From positions 166,119 through 230,118 of the forward strand of contig MGPB01000034.1 of NCBI GenBank assembly GCA_001795455.1: a stretch of DNA of 64,000 nucleotides, written 5' to 3'. This document shows, one piece after another, positions 1-7,793 of this stretch. The notes beneath the pieces are model-generated. The model ran no database searches and had not been told where the DNA came from. It saw only the letters and a list, made by a program, of their open reading frames with translations. Each line of letters begins with the position of its first letter. Position 1 is the stretch's first letter. A program made the position numbers and the translations under genes. Source of the DNA: Curvibacter sp. GWA2_63_95 (GTDB taxonomy: Bacteria > Pseudomonadota > Gammaproteobacteria > Burkholderiales > Burkholderiaceae_C).

Positions 1-1
1 C

Positions 2-256
2 TTTCCGGTGCTGAGCCTGCAGCCCGAGCAGATCTCGCGCTACCGCCTGCGCCGCAGCCGCCGCGACGACCACTTTTGCACCAGCGAAGTGGGCGCGCTG
101 TGCCTGGAGCTGGCCGGTGAGACCCGGGCCGCACAGGCGCTGGAAGCGTGGCTCGATGTGTTCAGCCTGCACTACCTGCGCGCCAAGCACCAGCTGCCGC
201 CGCTGTGGGACAGCGAGGCGCATGCGCGGCTGCAGGCGCTGGGCCGGCCGCGCTGA
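2..256 (+). CDS. 3' end of an unrecognised protein gene (partial)
   Basis: The window opens inside a frame that reads through from base 2 and stops at 254-256. About 84 C-terminal residues are visible, rich in Arg, Leu and Trp, with the segment YLRAKHQLPPLWD near the end. There is no signal peptide or membrane helix in the visible part. I do not recognise the family. An internal ATG at 8 exists, but the frame is open to the window edge, so the gene almost certainly starts upstream. It is followed directly by a copy of the dispersed 60-bp repeat (278-336). Confidence 0.55.
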   Translation, partial: FPVLSLQPEQISRYRLRRSRRDDHFCTSEVGALCLELAGETRAAQALEAWLDVFSLHYLRAKHQLPPLWDSEAHARLQALGRPR

Positions 257-277
257 ACACGCACCCACCCCACAAAC

Positions 278-336
278 GCTCCTGATTCAGGAGCTGCTCA
301 CGCATATCCCATGCGGGCTAGAGGCCTATTTGGCTT
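278..336 (+). repeat. Dispersed ~60-bp repeat, family A, copy 1
   Basis: The copy starts with the 17-bp palindrome GCTCCTGATTCAGGAGC (278-294). It continues with TGCTCACGCATAT and ends in the conserved GGGCTAGAGGCC arm and ATTTG. It sits between the partial first gene and the convergent alkB. Copy 4 (60272) has an identical palindrome. Confidence 0.85.
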
Positions 337-349
337 GAAATTTGGAGCC

Positions 350-1000
350 TCAGCCCACCTTGCGAAAGGTGAGGTTGATGCGCCGCCGCCCCACCAGCGG
401 GTGGTGGCCATCGGCCACGGGCAGCACCCCGTGGAAGGCCAGGCGCGCCGGGCCGCCCCACACCACCACGTCGCCATGGGCCAAGCGGTAACGCTGGGTT
501 TGGCCGGTGCGCTGCAAGCCGCCGAACAAAAACGTGGCGGGCAGGCCCAGCGAGAGCGACACCACGGGCGCGCGCAGGTCGCGCTCGTCGCGGTCCTGGT
601 GCAGGCCGAGTTTGTTGCCGGGCAGGTACTGGTTGATGAGGCAGGAGTCGGGCACAAAGTCGGGGTAGCCGGCCTGCGCAGCGGCGCGCACGGCAAAGTC
701 GTGCAGGCAGGGCGGGATGTCGGGCCAGGGCTGGCGCGTGCCGGGATTGCGCGGGGCGTAGCGGTAGCCACCGGGCTCGGACACCCAGCCCATGCTGCCG
801 CAGCGGGTGGTCTGGATGGACATGGTGTGCCCACCCGGCGTTTGCAGGTGGCGCAGCGGCAGCTGGGCAATGACAGACTCCGCCGCGGCCAGCATCTGCG
901 CATCGTCCGCCCGGCCCAAGCCGCGCAGCAGCACGGCACCGGGCGCGATGGCGGTGCGCAGGTCCTCAGAGGCTAGGGGCAGGTTGTCAAACAGGTCCAC
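350..1000 (-). CDS. alkB: DNA oxidative demethylase AlkB
   Basis: This is a 2-oxoglutarate/Fe(II) dioxygenase that removes methyl groups from 1-methyladenine and 3-methylcytosine in DNA. It has 216 residues, the same as the E. coli enzyme, and is collinear with it. The iron ligands are visible as H134 and D136 (LHQDRDERD) and H190 (LAFHGV), and the 2-oxoglutarate-binding arginines lie in GRRRINLTFR (about 205-213). The nucleotide-recognition lid region (residues 50-85) is present. It stands alone on the minus strand, with its start 29 bases from a LexA-type box (1029-1044), so SOS control is likely instead of the Ada operon arrangement of enterics. Confidence 0.95.
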   Translation of the reverse strand: MDLFDNLPLASEDLRTAIAPGAVLLRGLGRADDAQMLAAAESVIAQLPLRHLQTPGGHTMSIQTTRCGSMGWVSEPGGYRYAPRNPGTRQPWPDIPPCLHDFAVRAAAQAGYPDFVPDSCLINQYLPGNKLGLHQDRDERDLRAPVVSLSLGLPATFLFGGLQRTGQTQRYRLAHGDVVVWGGPARLAFHGVLPVADGHHPLVGRRRINLTFRKVG

Positions 1001-1028
1001 GGGGCGGGGCAGGGGCAGGTTGTTGGTA

Positions 1029-1044
1029 CTGTATTTTTACACAG
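1029..1044. promoter_or_regulatory. LexA-type SOS box before alkB
   Basis: CTGTATTTTTACACAG fits the proteobacterial LexA consensus CTGT-N8-ACAG with both half-sites perfect and an AT-rich core. It lies 29-44 bases upstream of the alkB start, where a repressor would cover the promoter. The only other nearby gene (pirin) ends here, so the box serves alkB. Confidence 0.75.
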
Positions 1045-1074
1045 CACCACCAACCACACCAGCGCCCACCGGCC

Positions 1075-1914
1075 TTACAGACGCCCCTGCTGGCGCAGCA
1101 GCTGCGCGCGCTCGCGGATACCGGCCTGGCCGCGGTGCAAGGCTTCTTCGCTGGTGTGCACGGAGTAAGGCCCGGTGAACAGCGCGTGCGGGTGCGGTAC
1201 GCCCGAGCCAAGCACGAAGGCGGTGTCGGTCTGCGCCTCAAATTCAATCGCGCCACCGGCGTCCTCAAACACGGCCAGGTCACCGGTGCGCAGTGCGGCG
1301 GGCGCGGTCAGCACGCCTTCGCCCACGGCAGCCCAGGCCACGGTGTGGCCGGCGGGCGGCTCAAAATGCCAGGTCTCGCCGGCCTGCAGGTGCACGCCCA
1401 GGTAGCTGATGTTGGACGGCGCGGGAATCGGGCTGGTCTGGCCGCCATAGCTGCCCAGCAGTACGCGGGCCGGGCCCGCCTGCGGCACGTCCTGGGGGCC
1501 GAGGTAGAGGCTGTGCGCCTCGGCCAATTCAAGTTCGGGCGGCATGGCCACCCAGAGCTGGAAGCCCAGCACGCGCGCGTGGTTGTCCAGCGTGCCGGTG
1601 TGCCACACACCGCCGCCAGCCATCATCCATTCCACGCCGCCATGGGGCAGCACGCCGCGGGCGCCGTGTTCACCGGTGGTGTCTTCGTAAGCGGTCTGGC
1701 CGCTGATCAGGTAGGTGAGCGTGGCAATGCCCGAGTGCGGGTGCATGCCAAAGCGTGGCGGTGGGCTGCCCGCGGCCACTTCAAAGCGGTCCAGAAAGAT
1801 AAAGGGCTTGAGCACTTCGCCCAGGTCGCCGGGGCTGACCAGGCGCGTGATGGGGCCGTGGCTGCTGCCGCGGGTGTGGTGAACGATGGAACGGGTAGGT
1901 GCGAGGGTTTGCAT
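1075..1914 (-). CDS. Pirin family protein
   Basis: This is a cupin-fold pirin of 279 residues. The N-terminal cupin carries the metal-binding signature MHPHSGIATLTYLISG with its HxH pair, and further on HGGVEWMMAGGGVWH supplies the remaining His/Glu ligands. Some pirins act as quercetinases, others as redox-sensing cofactors; the substrate cannot be told here. The start at 1914 is preceded by a CAGGAG ribosome site. The frame extends 33 codons further up, but that part is Arg/Pro-rich and unlike pirins. It lies between alkB and a TetR regulator and is transcribed like both, with no tight coupling. Confidence 0.9.
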   Translation of the reverse strand: MQTLAPTRSIVHHTRGSSHGPITRLVSPGDLGEVLKPFIFLDRFEVAAGSPPPRFGMHPHSGIATLTYLISGQTAYEDTTGEHGARGVLPHGGVEWMMAGGGVWHTGTLDNHARVLGFQLWVAMPPELELAEAHSLYLGPQDVPQAGPARVLLGSYGGQTSPIPAPSNISYLGVHLQAGETWHFEPPAGHTVAWAAVGEGVLTAPAALRTGDLAVFEDAGGAIEFEAQTDTAFVLGSGVPHPHALFTGPYSVHTSEEALHRGQAGIRERAQLLRQQGRL

Positions 1915-2051
1915 GCGGGAACTCCTGATGCAGAGGGGGCCGCCGTATGCGAGCCGATGTACCAAGGGTAAGGGCGGGCGCGCACTTTGCCAGGGCCGGA
2001 GCTTGGCTTTCACTGTCCCATTTTTGGGGTGAATCGGGCACCAGGGAACGG

Positions 2052-2696
2052 CTACAGCCCTTGCTCCACCATGCTGAGCAGGCGCTGGCCAAACATCTCG
2101 TAGTGCGGGCCCACGGGTGTGGCCAGGGGGCCGTCGATCACCAGCATGGCCAGGCCGTGCACGGCAGACCAGGCCAGCACTTCGGCACCGGGGCGGCGGG
2201 CCGCGGGCATGGCACCGGCCTGCACCAGCAGGTCCAGCGCGTCACACAGCAGCTCGTGGGGGTTGCGGCCGCTGTCGCCGGTGGTGGGCCACTCGGGGGT
2301 GGCCTGGAGCAGTTTTTCGGACAGCGCAAAGGCGGTGCGGAACAGGCCCGGCTCGGCCCTGGCATAGCGCAGGTAGCCGGTGCCCACGGCGCGCACGCTG
2401 GCGCGGGCGTGGTCGGCAGGTGACAGACCGGGGGGCACGGCCGCCAGCGCCGCCTCCATGGAGCGCGCCACCCCCGACAAGGCGCTGGCGCGCACGCCCA
2501 GCAACAGGTCTTGCTGGCTGGCGAAATGGCGGTAGGCCGCGTTGGGGGCCACGCCCACGCGGCGGGTGGTTTCGCGCAGCGTGACCGCGGCCGGGCCGCC
2601 CGCCCGGGCCAGCGCAATACCGGCTTCGAGCAGGGCACGGCGCAAGTCGCCGTGGCGGTAGGTTTCACGGGCGGGCGGTGGAGTAGCGGCAGGCAT
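2052..2696 (-). CDS. TetR/AcrR family transcriptional regulator
   Basis: This is a 214-residue regulator. The N-terminal helix-turn-helix (about residues 12-58) reads GDLRRALLEAGIALARAGG, then TLRETTRRVGVAPNAAYRHF, the usual TetR pattern. The rest is a helical ligand-binding and dimer domain with a C-terminal segment like TetR_C_13/WHG domains. It is divergent from the VOC/GFA pair at 2797. The space between them holds two matching 13-bp operator-like elements, so it probably represses itself and its neighbour. The ligand is unknown. Confidence 0.9.
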   Translation of the reverse strand: MPAATPPPARETYRHGDLRRALLEAGIALARAGGPAAVTLRETTRRVGVAPNAAYRHFASQQDLLLGVRASALSGVARSMEAALAAVPPGLSPADHARASVRAVGTGYLRYARAEPGLFRTAFALSEKLLQATPEWPTTGDSGRNPHELLCDALDLLVQAGAMPAARRPGAEVLAWSAVHGLAMLVIDGPLATPVGPHYEMFGQRLLSMVEQGL

Positions 2697-2710
2697 GTGG
2701 CGATCGAATG

Positions 2711-2769
2711 TGGACAGTGTCCATTATGTTTGCTATTCTTTGTGGACGGTGTACACAAGTGACACCGTC
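2711..2769. promoter_or_regulatory. TetR operator region: repeated TGGACrGTGTnCA sites
   Basis: TGGACAGTGTCCA (2711-2723) is a palindrome around a central base. A near copy, TGGACGGTGTACA, starts exactly 32 bp later (2743-2755). A further 8-bp inverted repeat, GACGGTGT (2745-2752) and ACACCGTC (2762-2769), overlaps the second site. The 32-bp spacing is three helical turns. All sites lie between the divergent TetR gene (start 2696) and the VOC gene (start 2797), as expected for its operators. Confidence 0.7.
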
Positions 2770-2796
2770 GCCCTGCTGTCCACCAAGGAGGTCCCC

Positions 2797-3207
2797 ATGA
2801 AAGTTGAGCCTTATCTGTTTTTCAACGGCCGCTGTGACGAGGCCATTGCCTTCTACCAAGAGGCCTTGGGCGCAGAGGTGACGTTTCTGATGCGCATGAA
2901 CGACGCCCCGGACCCGCCGCCGCCCGGCGCCATTCCGGCGGGGTTTGAGCACAAGGTGATGCACGCCAACCTGCGCATTGGCGAGCTGGCGCTGATGGTG
3001 TCAGACGGCAACAGCGACATGCAGCCCAGCTTCAAGGGCTTTTGCCTGTCGCTCAGCGTGGCCAACCCCGAAGAGGCGGCGCAGCGTTTTGCCGCGCTGC
3101 AACCTGGCGGCAAGGTGACCATGCCGCTGGGTGCCACCTTTTGGTCTCCGGCGTTTGGCATGCTGGAAGACCGTTTTGGCGTGGGCTGGATGGTGATCGC
3201 ACCCTGA
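2797..3207 (+). CDS. VOC family protein, PhnB-like
   Basis: This is a 136-residue vicinal-oxygen-chelate fold protein of the PhnB/3-demethylubiquinone-methyltransferase-like group. It starts with MKVEPYLFFNGRCDEAIAFY, typical of this group, and ends with RFGVGWMVI. Members are often encoded next to stress regulators; catalytic activity is rarely shown. The start at 2797 is fixed by a strong AAGGAGG ribosome site. An upstream ATG in frame at 2695 would run through the operator region and is rejected. The GFA-family gene follows after 12 bases, so the two likely form an operon under the divergent TetR protein. Confidence 0.88.
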   Translation: MKVEPYLFFNGRCDEAIAFYQEALGAEVTFLMRMNDAPDPPPPGAIPAGFEHKVMHANLRIGELALMVSDGNSDMQPSFKGFCLSLSVANPEEAAQRFAALQPGGKVTMPLGATFWSPAFGMLEDRFGVGWMVIAP

Positions 3208-3219
3208 AAGGAACCCGGA

Positions 3220-3573
3220 ATGAACCAGACCTACCAGGGAAGCTGCCACTGCGGGCAGATCGCGTTTGAAGTGGAGGGCGAACTGACGGGTGCCGTCGAC
3301 TGCAACTGCTCCATCTGCCAGCGCAAGGGCACGCTGATGTGGTTTGTGCCACGCGCGCAGCTGCGGCTGCTGACGCCCACGGAGAACCTGCGCAGCTACA
3401 CCTTCCACAAACACGTGATCCGCCACCACTTTTGCCCGACCTGCGGCATGCACCCGTTTGGCGAAGGCGTAGGGCCGGACGGCGCAGCGATGGCGGCGGT
3501 GAACATCCGCTGCCTGGAGGGGGTGGATATCTACGACATTGCGGTCCACCACCACAACGGACGCGCACTCTGA
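3220..3573 (+). CDS. GFA family (CENP-V/glutathione-dependent formaldehyde-activating-like) protein
   Basis: This is a 117-residue zinc protein. Its zinc-binding cysteines are visible as CHCG (residues 9-12), CNCSIC (about 28-33) and CPTCG (about 71-75), the standard GFA/CENP-V pattern. The family is named after Gfa, which speeds formaldehyde-glutathione adduct formation, but most members have no proven reaction. An AAAGGAA ribosome site precedes the ATG. It follows the VOC gene closely and probably shares its TetR-controlled transcript. Confidence 0.88.
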   Translation: MNQTYQGSCHCGQIAFEVEGELTGAVDCNCSICQRKGTLMWFVPRAQLRLLTPTENLRSYTFHKHVIRHHFCPTCGMHPFGEGVGPDGAAMAAVNIRCLEGVDIYDIAVHHHNGRAL

Positions 3574-3633
3574 GTCGCGGGCAGCGACAATCGGTACCTA
3601 CACAACCGACGGCGCTGCCAAAGACTCTCCCCC

Positions 3634-3885
3634 ATGACCGATAGATACAAAGCCGAAGCCGAAGCCCGCGAAGCCGCCCTGTGCGAACCCTGCCGCGGCA
3701 TCCAGCGCAACTGGCGCCGCGCCCCCGGCCACGCCGAACTGGTGCAGGGCGAAAACCGCAAAGAGGAGCGCGGCGGCCAGGTCGTCACCGTGACCCGCTA
3801 CCGCTGCGACCGCTGCGGCTCGATCTGGGACTACGAAAACAACAAAAACAACCAGAAGGCCGGTTGGTCCCTGCCACGCCGCTAA
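3634..3885 (+). CDS. Small zinc-ribbon-like hypothetical protein
   Basis: This is an 83-residue soluble protein with two CxxC knuckles (CEPC at about 17-20 and CDRC at about 58-61). They flank a basic, polar middle, so a zinc ribbon is likely. I do not recognise a named family. It ends 12 bases before the RIO-type kinase and is probably transcribed with it. Confidence 0.6.
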   Translation: MTDRYKAEAEAREAALCEPCRGIQRNWRRAPGHAELVQGENRKEERGGQVVTVTRYRCDRCGSIWDYENNKNNQKAGWSLPRR

Positions 3886-3897
3886 GCACGGCAGGCC

Positions 3898-4767
3898 ATG
3901 AAAGCTCCCCCCAGACTGCAGTCCCTCGTGGAAGAGGGCCTGATCGACACCGTGGTACGCCAGCTCATGAGTGGCAAAGAGGCCATGGTGTTTGTGGTGC
4001 GCGCGGGCGAACAGACGCTGTGCGCCAAGATCTACAAAGAGGCCACACACCGCAGCTTTCGCCAGGCAGTGGATTACACCGAGAACCGCAAGGTGAAGAA
4101 CTCGCGCTCGGCCCGTGCCATGGCCAAGGGCAGCAAGTTTGGCCGGCAAGAGCAGGAAGCCGCGTGGCAAAGCGCCGAGGTGGATGCGCTGTACCGCCTG
4201 GCCGCCGCCGGCGTGCGTGTGCCCCAGCCGATCAATTTTCACGACGGTGTGCTGCTGATGGAGCTGGTGACCGATGCAAACGGCGACGCGGCCCCGCGCC
4301 TGAACGATGTGGCCTTCACGCCGGAGCAGGCGCTGCAACACCACGCCACGCTGGTGGCCGAGGTGGTGCGCATGCTGTGTGCGGGCGTGGTGCATGGGGA
4401 CTTGTCGGAGTTCAACATCCTGCTGGCCCATTCGGGTGCGGCCGACGGCGAGGACTTCCCGGTGATCATCGACCTGCCGCAAGCGGTGGACGCTGCGGGC
4501 AACAACCACGCCCAGCGCATGCTGATGCGCGACGTGGCCAACCTGCGCGACTTCTTTGGCCAGTTTGCGCCCGCGTTGCTCACGACCGACTTTGGCCCCG
4601 AAATCTGGAGCCTGTACCAAGGCGGCCTGCTGAGCAACGAGACCGTGCTGACCGGTCACTACGAACGTGCCAACGCCGATGTGGACATGGAGGGCGTGCT
4701 GCGCGAGATTGACGATGCACGGGCCGAAGATGCTGCGCGGCGATTGCGCATGGCTACGGCGGCTTGA
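3898..4767 (+). CDS. RIO-type serine protein kinase, PA4780-like
   Basis: This is a 289-residue atypical kinase of the RIO1 fold. It shows a short nucleotide loop SGKEA (25-29), the lysine K44 in CAKIYKEA, the catalytic HGDLSEFN (H166, D168) and the metal-binding aspartate D192 in VIIDLPQ. Bacterial members of this group autophosphorylate; their targets are unknown. A zinc-ribbon gene precedes it. Copy 2 of the dispersed repeat starts 13 bases after its stop. Confidence 0.88.
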   Translation: MKAPPRLQSLVEEGLIDTVVRQLMSGKEAMVFVVRAGEQTLCAKIYKEATHRSFRQAVDYTENRKVKNSRSARAMAKGSKFGRQEQEAAWQSAEVDALYRLAAAGVRVPQPINFHDGVLLMELVTDANGDAAPRLNDVAFTPEQALQHHATLVAEVVRMLCAGVVHGDLSEFNILLAHSGAADGEDFPVIIDLPQAVDAAGNNHAQRMLMRDVANLRDFFGQFAPALLTTDFGPEIWSLYQGGLLSNETVLTGHYERANADVDMEGVLREIDDARAEDAARRLRMATAA

Positions 4768-4779
4768 ACGGCGCGAATT

Positions 4780-4842
4780 GCTATTAATACAATAGCTTCT
4801 TGCGCATACAGAACGTGGGCTAGCGGCCTGTTTCTTGTATAA
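4780..4842 (+). repeat. Dispersed ~60-bp repeat, family A, copy 2
   Basis: The palindrome GCTATTAATACAATAGC (4780-4796) is followed by TTCTTGCGCATA and GTGGGCTAGCGGCC. It lies between the RIO-type kinase and the isomerase gene, just upstream of the latter's ribosome site. Confidence 0.85.
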
Positions 4843-4869
4843 ACCGAGCTCCCCTCAAGGAAACCTGCC

Positions 4870-5277
4870 ATGCCCCACCTGGTCATTCTGTACACCGCCA
4901 ACCTGGACCGCGAGACCGACATGTCCGCCCTGTGCCGCACCATGGCTGACACCATGCTGGCGCAGCGCGACGAGGCTGGCAAACAGGTGTTTCCCACCGG
5001 CGGCGTGCGTGTGCTGGCCTACCCGGCAGCGCACAGCGCGGTGGCCGATGGCAAGGGCGACTACGGCTTTGTGTACCTGAACCTGCGCATTGCGCGCGGG
5101 CGCAGCGCGGCACTGCAGAAGCAGATGGGCGACGCACTGACTGCCGCCGTGGGCGCACACTTTGCCACGCTGCTGGCGCAGAAGCCGCTGGGCATCACGC
5201 TGCAGATCGACGAAGGGCATGAGGTGTTTGACGGCAAACACAGCACGCTGCACCCGCTGTTCAACAAGGTGCTGTGA
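4870..5277 (+). CDS. 5-carboxymethyl-2-hydroxymuconate delta-isomerase-like tautomerase
   Basis: This is a 135-residue tautomerase-superfamily protein that keeps the catalytic N-terminal proline right after the initiator Met (MPHLVILYTANL). The length and the segment YGFVYLNLRIARGRS match the CHMI (HpaF) family of homoprotocatechuate degradation. No other hpa genes are nearby, so the physiological substrate is uncertain. Its stop overlaps a GTG start of the next gene, which suggests translational coupling. Confidence 0.85.
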   Translation: MPHLVILYTANLDRETDMSALCRTMADTMLAQRDEAGKQVFPTGGVRVLAYPAAHSAVADGKGDYGFVYLNLRIARGRSAALQKQMGDALTAAVGAHFATLLAQKPLGITLQIDEGHEVFDGKHSTLHPLFNKVL

Positions 5278-6902
5278 GTCGCCCAATGCGCGAACGCGGG
5301 CTGCAGCTCAAGATTGCGGACACCGGGGACGAGTTTGACCGGATTGCACGGCTGAACTACGCCACCTTTGTGGAAGAAATTCCCCAGCACCAGAGCAACC
5401 CCGACCGGGCGCTGGTGGACAAGTTCCACCGGGAGAACACTTACTTCATTGCCAAGGACGGCGAGGCCATTGTGGGCATGCTGGCCTTGCGCAACCAGCG
5501 CCCTTTTTCGCTGGATGCCAAGCTGCCGGACCTGGATGCCCATGTGCTGCCGGGCGAATCGCTGTGCGAGATACGGCTGCTGGCCATTGAACCCAGCCAC
5601 CGGCACAGCCGGGTGCTGCGCGAGTTGTTCCGGGCCCTGTTTGCGCACTGCGTGGCGCAGGGCTTTGACCGCGCACTGATATCGGGGCGTCTGGAGAACA
5701 TCCCCCTGTACACCAAGTTGGGCTTTGAGCCTTTTGCCGAGCCGGTAGGCAGCGAAGGGGCGCGTTACCAGCCGATGTACATGACACGGGCGACGGCCAA
5801 CCGCAATCTGCGCACGCTTCCTGTGCGGGCCGCCATGGAGGCAGCGCCCGCGGGTGCCCGCCATTGCTTTTTGCCTGGCCCGGTGGCCCTGCACCCGGAG
5901 GTGGAGGCGGCATTGCGCCACCCCGTGTACTCACACCGCAGCGCGCGGTATGCCACGCTGCTGGACGCGACCAAAGAACGGCTGCGCGCCCTGGCCCAGA
6001 CCCAGGCCGTGGAGGTGCTGGTGGGCACGGGCACGCTGGCCAACGATGTGGTGGCCGCACACATTGCCCGGCTCGGAAGCAAGGGCCTGATCGTGTCGAA
6101 CGGCGAGTTTGGGGAGCGGCTGCTGGCACACGCGCAGGGCTTTGGCATACCCCATGTGGCGCACCAGCTGCCCTGGGGCCAGGCCATCCAGCCCGATGCC
6201 ATTGCGCAGCGCCTGCACGACGACCCCGACATCCGCTGGCTGTGGTGTGTGCACTGTGAAACGTCCACCGGGCAGGTGAACCCGGTGGAGGCGATACAGG
6301 CGGTGTGTGATGCGCGGCAGGTGCTCACACACGTTGACGGCATCAGCGCACTGGGGGTGCTGCCCTGCGACTGGAGCCGGGCACGCATGGCCAGCGCCGT
6401 CAGCGGCAAAGGCCTGGGCGCACTGACCGGGCTGGCACTGGTGTTCTACAACCCGGCGCTGCTGGAGCCGCCAACACCGGCGCCACACCGCCCCCTGCCC
6501 GCCTACCTGGACCTGCACAGCTATGCCCGCAAGCAGGGGCAGCCCTACAGCGGCTCATCGCTGCTGCTGGAGGCCCTGGCCAGCGCCTTGCGGCGCCCGC
6601 AAGCGCCACGTGGGGCAGCCCGCGCCATGTGGGGTGACTGGCTGGAGCCGCGCTTGCTGCAGCTGGGTGTGCACCTGGTGGTGCAGGGCGCAGCACGTTC
6701 GCCGGGGGTGTTTACCTTGGCGCTGCCAGATGGGGTTTCGTCGCAGGCGCTGGGGGATGCCCTCTTGGACGCGGGGCTGGAATGCAGCTACGCCAGCGGC
6801 TACCTGCTGCAGCGCAACTGGCTGCAGATTTGCCTGATGGGCGAAGTCAGCCAGGCGGGGCTGGCGCTGCTGTGTGAACACCTCGCGCAGCATCTCGAAT
6901 AA
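5274..6902 (+). CDS. GNAT acyltransferase / class V aminotransferase fusion
   Basis: One reading frame of 542 residues joins two enzymes. Residues 1 to about 165 form a GNAT-type acyl-CoA transferase fold with RLLAIEPSHRHSRVLREL as the acetyl-CoA loop region. From about 185 on there is a fold-type I PLP aminotransferase of the alanine-glyoxylate/2-aminoethylphosphonate group (FLPGPVALHPEV, then VGTGTLANDVV). The PLP lysine is K379 in SGKGLG. Start: GTG at 5274 overlaps the preceding stop (GTGA); ATG at 5286 is the alternative. The fusion suggests that an amino compound is transaminated and acylated by one protein, but the substrate cannot be deduced. Confidence 0.8.
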   Translation: MSRPMRERGLQLKIADTGDEFDRIARLNYATFVEEIPQHQSNPDRALVDKFHRENTYFIAKDGEAIVGMLALRNQRPFSLDAKLPDLDAHVLPGESLCEIRLLAIEPSHRHSRVLRELFRALFAHCVAQGFDRALISGRLENIPLYTKLGFEPFAEPVGSEGARYQPMYMTRATANRNLRTLPVRAAMEAAPAGARHCFLPGPVALHPEVEAALRHPVYSHRSARYATLLDATKERLRALAQTQAVEVLVGTGTLANDVVAAHIARLGSKGLIVSNGEFGERLLAHAQGFGIPHVAHQLPWGQAIQPDAIAQRLHDDPDIRWLWCVHCETSTGQVNPVEAIQAVCDARQVLTHVDGISALGVLPCDWSRARMASAVSGKGLGALTGLALVFYNPALLEPPTPAPHRPLPAYLDLHSYARKQGQPYSGSSLLLEALASALRRPQAPRGAARAMWGDWLEPRLLQLGVHLVVQGAARSPGVFTLALPDGVSSQALGDALLDAGLECSYASGYLLQRNWLQICLMGEVSQAGLALLCEHLAQHLE

Positions 6903-6920
6903 CAGAAGAAAGCAGGCACC

Positions 6921-7793
6921 ATGTCTCGTTTGCGCGCTTGGGGTTTGCTGTTGGCGGTGGCATTGCCACTGCTGATTTTTTACAGTTGGTCGCGCCTGGG
7001 GAACGAGACGGCGCGTATCGCCCTGGAGCGCTACGAGGCCTGGGCCGGCAGTGATGCCGCTGCGCTGATGCGGCCCTTGCAAGCGCACTACCTCAAGCAA
7101 GGGCAACCCGCGGCCCACGGGGATCTGGAGTTGCCCGCGGTGCCACCGCAAAGCGGCGTGAAGAGCTGGGCACTACAAGCCGACAGCACCGTGCTGGTGA
7201 CGCTGGACGCCAAGGTCGATGGGCGCGTGGTGCAGCTGCGGTATGTGCCGGTTGTGCGCAGTGCTACCGGCATTTTTTACGATTGTGTGAGTGACACTTC
7301 GCCCGTGCAGGTAGGGCGTTTTTGCCGGGGCGAAGTGCTGAAGGTGACGACCGATGTGGCCGCCCAACTCGCCGCGAATGCCCAGGTGCTGGCCACGCTG
7401 CCAGCGGTGCACACGGCGTCCGGCACGGCGCTGCCTGCGGGCACACCCACGGGGAGTGTGGTGGTGGTTCCTGCGGTGGCCAAAGACCTGAATCACTGCG
7501 GCTTTCAGTGTGTGCAGTCACAAAGCTGTGTGACCCCACGCCCGCTGGCTTGCGCCAAGCAGGTGACCGAAGGCAGCAGTGGCTACCAGGATGTGCGTGC
7601 CACGCCCGACGATGTGCGCGGCAGCCAATTCGACACCCGCAGCGCGGCTGATGCGGCCTGTGCGCAGGCGCTGGGCGCGGGGTACCGCGTGGCCCAGGCG
7701 GGCGGTCTGGGTGGCGTGTTCACGCTCACCGGTGGCAATGAGTACTGGGTGCACAACGACGTGCGCACCGAGCAGAACTGCTGGGCCCCGTGA
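6921..7793 (+). CDS. Membrane-anchored pilin-like protein (hypothetical)
   Basis: This 290-residue protein has one N-terminal transmembrane segment (residues 7-22) and an otherwise exported body. The segment GVKSWALQADSTVLVTLDAKV followed by VVQLRYVPVV and a Cys pair (YDCVSD, FCRGE) recalls the C-terminal sheet and disulfide loop of type IV pilins. The usual prepilin cleavage motif GFTLIE is missing. The C-terminal half has several Cys and a WVHNDV segment. The next gene, a PglL-type ligase, overlaps it by 4 bases, so this may be its glycosylation target. Confidence 0.65.
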   Translation: MSRLRAWGLLLAVALPLLIFYSWSRLGNETARIALERYEAWAGSDAAALMRPLQAHYLKQGQPAAHGDLELPAVPPQSGVKSWALQADSTVLVTLDAKVDGRVVQLRYVPVVRSATGIFYDCVSDTSPVQVGRFCRGEVLKVTTDVAAQLAANAQVLATLPAVHTASGTALPAGTPTGSVVVVPAVAKDLNHCGFQCVQSQSCVTPRPLACAKQVTEGSSGYQDVRATPDDVRGSQFDTRSAADAACAQALGAGYRVAQAGGLGGVFTLTGGNEYWVHNDVRTEQNCWAP

